Shown here piece after piece: positions 62,340 to 64,000 of a DNA stretch of 64,000 nt. The stretch is from the NCBI GenBank assembly GCA_029563035.1, contig JAKQTP010000087.1, positions 19,003 to 83,002 on the forward strand. The letters are read 5' to 3'. Below the pieces are notes generated by a model, which saw nothing but the letters and a program-made list of their open reading frames with translations, was not told the DNA's origin and made no database searches. This stretch comes from an archaeon (GTDB taxonomy: Archaea > Iainarchaeota > Iainarchaeia > CSSED10-239). Position 1 is the first letter of the stretch. The number at the start of each line of letters is the position of its first letter. Both the position numbers and the translations under genes were made by a program.

Positions 62340-62765
62340 ATGAAGAAGAGAGCTGTATCGTTATTTTTAATATTCCTGATTCCCATTTTTTTAGCTGGAT
62401 GCGGAAATCAAGTAACTCCAAATTTTGAGGGGACTTCTTGGAAATTAAATACTTATTTGAATAATACAGGCCACCTAGTAAGTCCAATAGCTAACACTAA
62501 AGCAACTCTTGAATTTAAGGACGGCAGGATATCAGGGGCATCAGGCTGCAATACTTTTTTCGCCAACTACGCTCTAAACGGTAGGTTTATTTCATTTGGA
62601 TTAGTTGGATCCACAAAAATGGCATGTAAAAATCCTGGAATAATGGAACAAGAAAAAACTTACTTAAATAATCTTAGCTTGGTCAAATCATACAAATTAG
62701 AAGGAAACAAACTCAGCTTAATTGATGACAAAGGAAAAACAATATTAACATTCACTAAAAATTAA
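62340..62765 (+). CDS. META-domain (HslJ-like) lipoprotein
   Basis: 141 aa. Signal peptide ending in lipobox LAGC (Cys about residue 21), so a lipid-anchored envelope protein. The META/HslJ domain shows WKLNTYLNNTG, DGRISGASGCNTFFANYAL and TKMACKNPGIMEQEKTYL. In bacteria the family is linked to heat-shock and surface stress; many archaea carry it. An AATCCC/GGGATT hairpin lies upstream near 62194. Confidence 0.88.
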   Translation: MKKRAVSLFLIFLIPIFLAGCGNQVTPNFEGTSWKLNTYLNNTGHLVSPIANTKATLEFKDGRISGASGCNTFFANYALNGRFISFGLVGSTKMACKNPGIMEQEKTYLNNLSLVKSYKLEGNKLSLIDDKGKTILTFTKN

Positions 62766-62822
62766 TTAGTCACTTAATCAATAATAATATTTATTTTTTA
62801 TAAATAGAATTTTAATATATTG

Positions 62823-63479
62823 CTAAGCTTGTATTTCGGAGAGTATCGAAAATGCTAAAGCTACTATTTTTTCATTTTGGCCTTTTGCACCCTCTTCTAT
62901 GGCCAAAGCAAAACAGTCTTTTGCTTCTTTTTTTAAATTTAGTTTTTCTAACACAATTCCTTTGAGGTAATATGACTCAGATAAGTAAAATGAATCTCCA
63001 AGATCCTGCCCAATTTCTAATGCCTGAGCGAGATATTTTAAGGATTCAGGATATTTATTTAATTGGGTAAATGCGTGTGCTATACTATTACAAGATTTAA
63101 TAATTATTTCAAGATCCCCTATTTTCAAGCCAAAATCAATTGCTTTTTTAGTAGACGCTACCATATCCTCAAATTTATTTAGTGTTCCATAAATAAGTCC
63201 CATACTAAAATATGCCCAAGACATTCCTTTATAATTATCATTTTTAGAGTGACATTCCAATGCTTTGTTGAAGCATTCCATTGATAAATCGTACTTTTTT
63301 TGATTGTCATAAGCGACCCCCATATTGTGGTACGCCCTTCCAACATCTTTTAGTCTATCCTTATTTAAGTTATCATTGATAAATTTTTCATATAACTCAA
63401 TTGCCTTTTCATATATCCCTTCAGCTAGATATTTATTAGCCTCTAAAAAGGAATTAGATTCATTTATTAACTCTCCCAT
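62823..63479 (-). CDS. TPR-repeat protein
   Basis: 218 aa, five to six tetratricopeptide units. Examples: AYHNMGVAYDNQKKYDLSME, SYYLKGIVLEKLNLKKEAKD. Soluble, with no catalytic domain, so a scaffold or adaptor. Starts at ATG 63479. Confidence 0.85.
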   Translation of the reverse strand: MGELINESNSFLEANKYLAEGIYEKAIELYEKFINDNLNKDRLKDVGRAYHNMGVAYDNQKKYDLSMECFNKALECHSKNDNYKGMSWAYFSMGLIYGTLNKFEDMVASTKKAIDFGLKIGDLEIIIKSCNSIAHAFTQLNKYPESLKYLAQALEIGQDLGDSFYLSESYYLKGIVLEKLNLKKEAKDCFALAIEEGAKGQNEKIVALAFSILSEIQA

Positions 63480-63569
63480 AAAATCTATTAAATATTATTG
63501 AATAAAAGAATTACCGTTGTCAAGAATAAGAATAGTACTGAATATTATAAAAAGTTAACTGGTAAAAAG

Positions 63570-63590
63570 TGCGGGGGAAGGGATTTTTGG
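63570..63590 (-). other. tRNA 3'-end-like fragment
   Basis: Read on the minus strand, AAATCCCTTCCCCCGCAC resembles the 3' end of a tRNA (T stem, acceptor CCCCCGC, A). The tRNA-Leu at 36968-36988 reads AAATCACGGCCCCCGCAC. Such orphan 3' ends can mark integration sites. The rest of a tRNA is absent. Confidence 0.3.
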
Positions 63591-63663
63591 TTAAATTTAC
63601 TAGTAAAAATAATTAAGATTTTTATCTTTATAGAATTTTATCAAAAGCATTTTTACTAATTAT

Positions 63664-63798
63664 GGCCGTAAGGCCTAAGACCGAAGGTCTATTTCGGAGG
63701 ACCGAAAACCTTCCAAAACTTGCTTTTGTGCTTCGCATAAATTCCCCGAATTTAGGCAACAAAGTTTTTTAGAAAAGTGAAAAATCAGAATGATTTTT
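63664..63798. ncRNA. Tandem stem-loop array (left part of a structured region)
   Basis: Short hairpins follow each other: GGCC-GTAA-GGCC (63664-63675), AGACC-GAA-GGTCT (63678-63690), TTTCGG-AGGA-CCGAAA (63692-63707), AAATTC-CCC-GAATTT (63739-63753), AAAAATCA-GAA-TGATTTTT (63780-63798). The first three are separated by two or fewer bases. No ORF covers them. Such density is unlikely by chance; a structured RNA is the best guess, strand unknown. Confidence 0.55.
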
Positions 63799-63805
63799 TG
63801 TGCCA

Positions 63806-63866
63806 GGGCTTAATTACTATTTTATAATAGAAGAATCGAGATTAGAGAAATAGTAACTTAATGCCC
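63806..63866. ncRNA. Long bulged hairpin within the structured region
   Basis: GGGCTTAATTACTATTT (63806-63822) pairs with AAATAGTAACTTAATGCCC (63848-63866): seventeen pairs with two single-base bulges and a 25-base loop. It directly abuts the next inverted repeat. Confidence 0.55.
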
Positions 63867-63958
63867 TATAATTTCACTCTGGAAGCCATTGGCCAAAACT
63901 TTTAGTAAGCGAGTGATTTATCAGAGGCACATAAAAGTTAACGCAGAGTGAAATTATA
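63867..63958. ncRNA. Nested inverted repeats at the end of the structured region
   Basis: Perfect 15-base inverted repeat TATAATTTCACTCTG (63867-63881) and CAGAGTGAAATTATA (63944-63958). Inside it, AACTTTTA (63897-63904) and TAAAAGTT (63932-63939) form a second stem. No gene is visible from 63480 to the window end. Confidence 0.55.
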
Positions 63959-64000
63959 TTGAGAGAATCCTCATTCGAAACATCAAAGTTAAATATAATG

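Noticed and set aside
63569..63590. GTGCG start of a group II intron
   Set aside because: Only the five-base 5' consensus is met; no domain V or intron protein is visible before the window end. Kept only as an alternative reading of the structured region.

Overview
The window looks like chromosome of a low-GC methanogen-lineage euryarchaeon. Archaeal information-processing genes (PAN, Orc1/Cdc6, aMBF1, NAC, Hef, archease, ribosomal proteins L18e/L13/S9/S2/S17e with RpoN, bifunctional FBP aldolase/phosphatase) lie beside genes mainly known from methanogens (MtxX/marker protein 4, marker protein 2, DUF1847, DUF134 plus a NifX-like protein, and an overlapping sufC-sufB pair of the minimal SMS type). 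Ca. Methanofastidiosa or a relative is my best guess, from gene content and AT-richness only. Many starts are TTG/GTG with GGTG-type Shine-Dalgarno sites; many other genes look leaderless, with a TATA box about 26 nt before the start codon.

Layout. 0-1.6 kb: Fe-S assembly pair, cut by the left edge. 1.6-6.5 kb: K+ uptake (two TrkH copies, TrkA) with a RidA gene between. 6.6-8.1 kb: TetR regulator divergent from a UPF0316 membrane protein, with palindromes between. 8.5-13.4 kb: methyltransferase, zinc-ribbon/J-domain protein, two anchored surface proteins, TruD, aMBF1. 13.5-16.6 kb: PAN, a C/D box sRNA overlapping the PAN stop codon, small ORFs, Orc1/Cdc6. 16.6-23.7 kb: SurE, MtxX, S17e, an aminotransferase, then the ribosomal/RpoN operon with tRNA-Pro(GGG), a truncated enolase homologue, S2 and FBP aldolase/phosphatase. 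24-34 kb: Hef operon with a hairpin leader, lipoate ligase, UPF0200/UPF0201, PmbA, ScpB, marker protein 2, DUF1847, NifX-like, DUF134, Usp, archease. 34-37 kb: pyruvate kinase and tRNA-Leu(UAG).

37.5-41.8 kb is a plastic tract: a decayed HD-domain gene, a five-blade propeller gene broken by one missing base, and two families of short dispersed palindromic repeats. 41.8-50.7 kb: Fpg-like protein, two beta-propeller or ATPase genes, a two-component pair split by a frameshift, isopentenyl phosphate kinase, and a radical SAM-HhH protein. 51-60.9 kb: adenylate kinase, XerA, DMT transporter, ArgJ-ArgD, NAC, a PKD/propeller surface protein with a PGF-like tail, MATE exporter, dehydrogenase, ferredoxin. 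61-63.5 kb: decayed IS5-like transposase, tautomerase, thioesterase, META lipoprotein, TPR protein. The last 350 bases (63.66-63.96 kb) hold no evident gene but at least seven stem-loops, and are the best candidate for an undescribed structured RNA.
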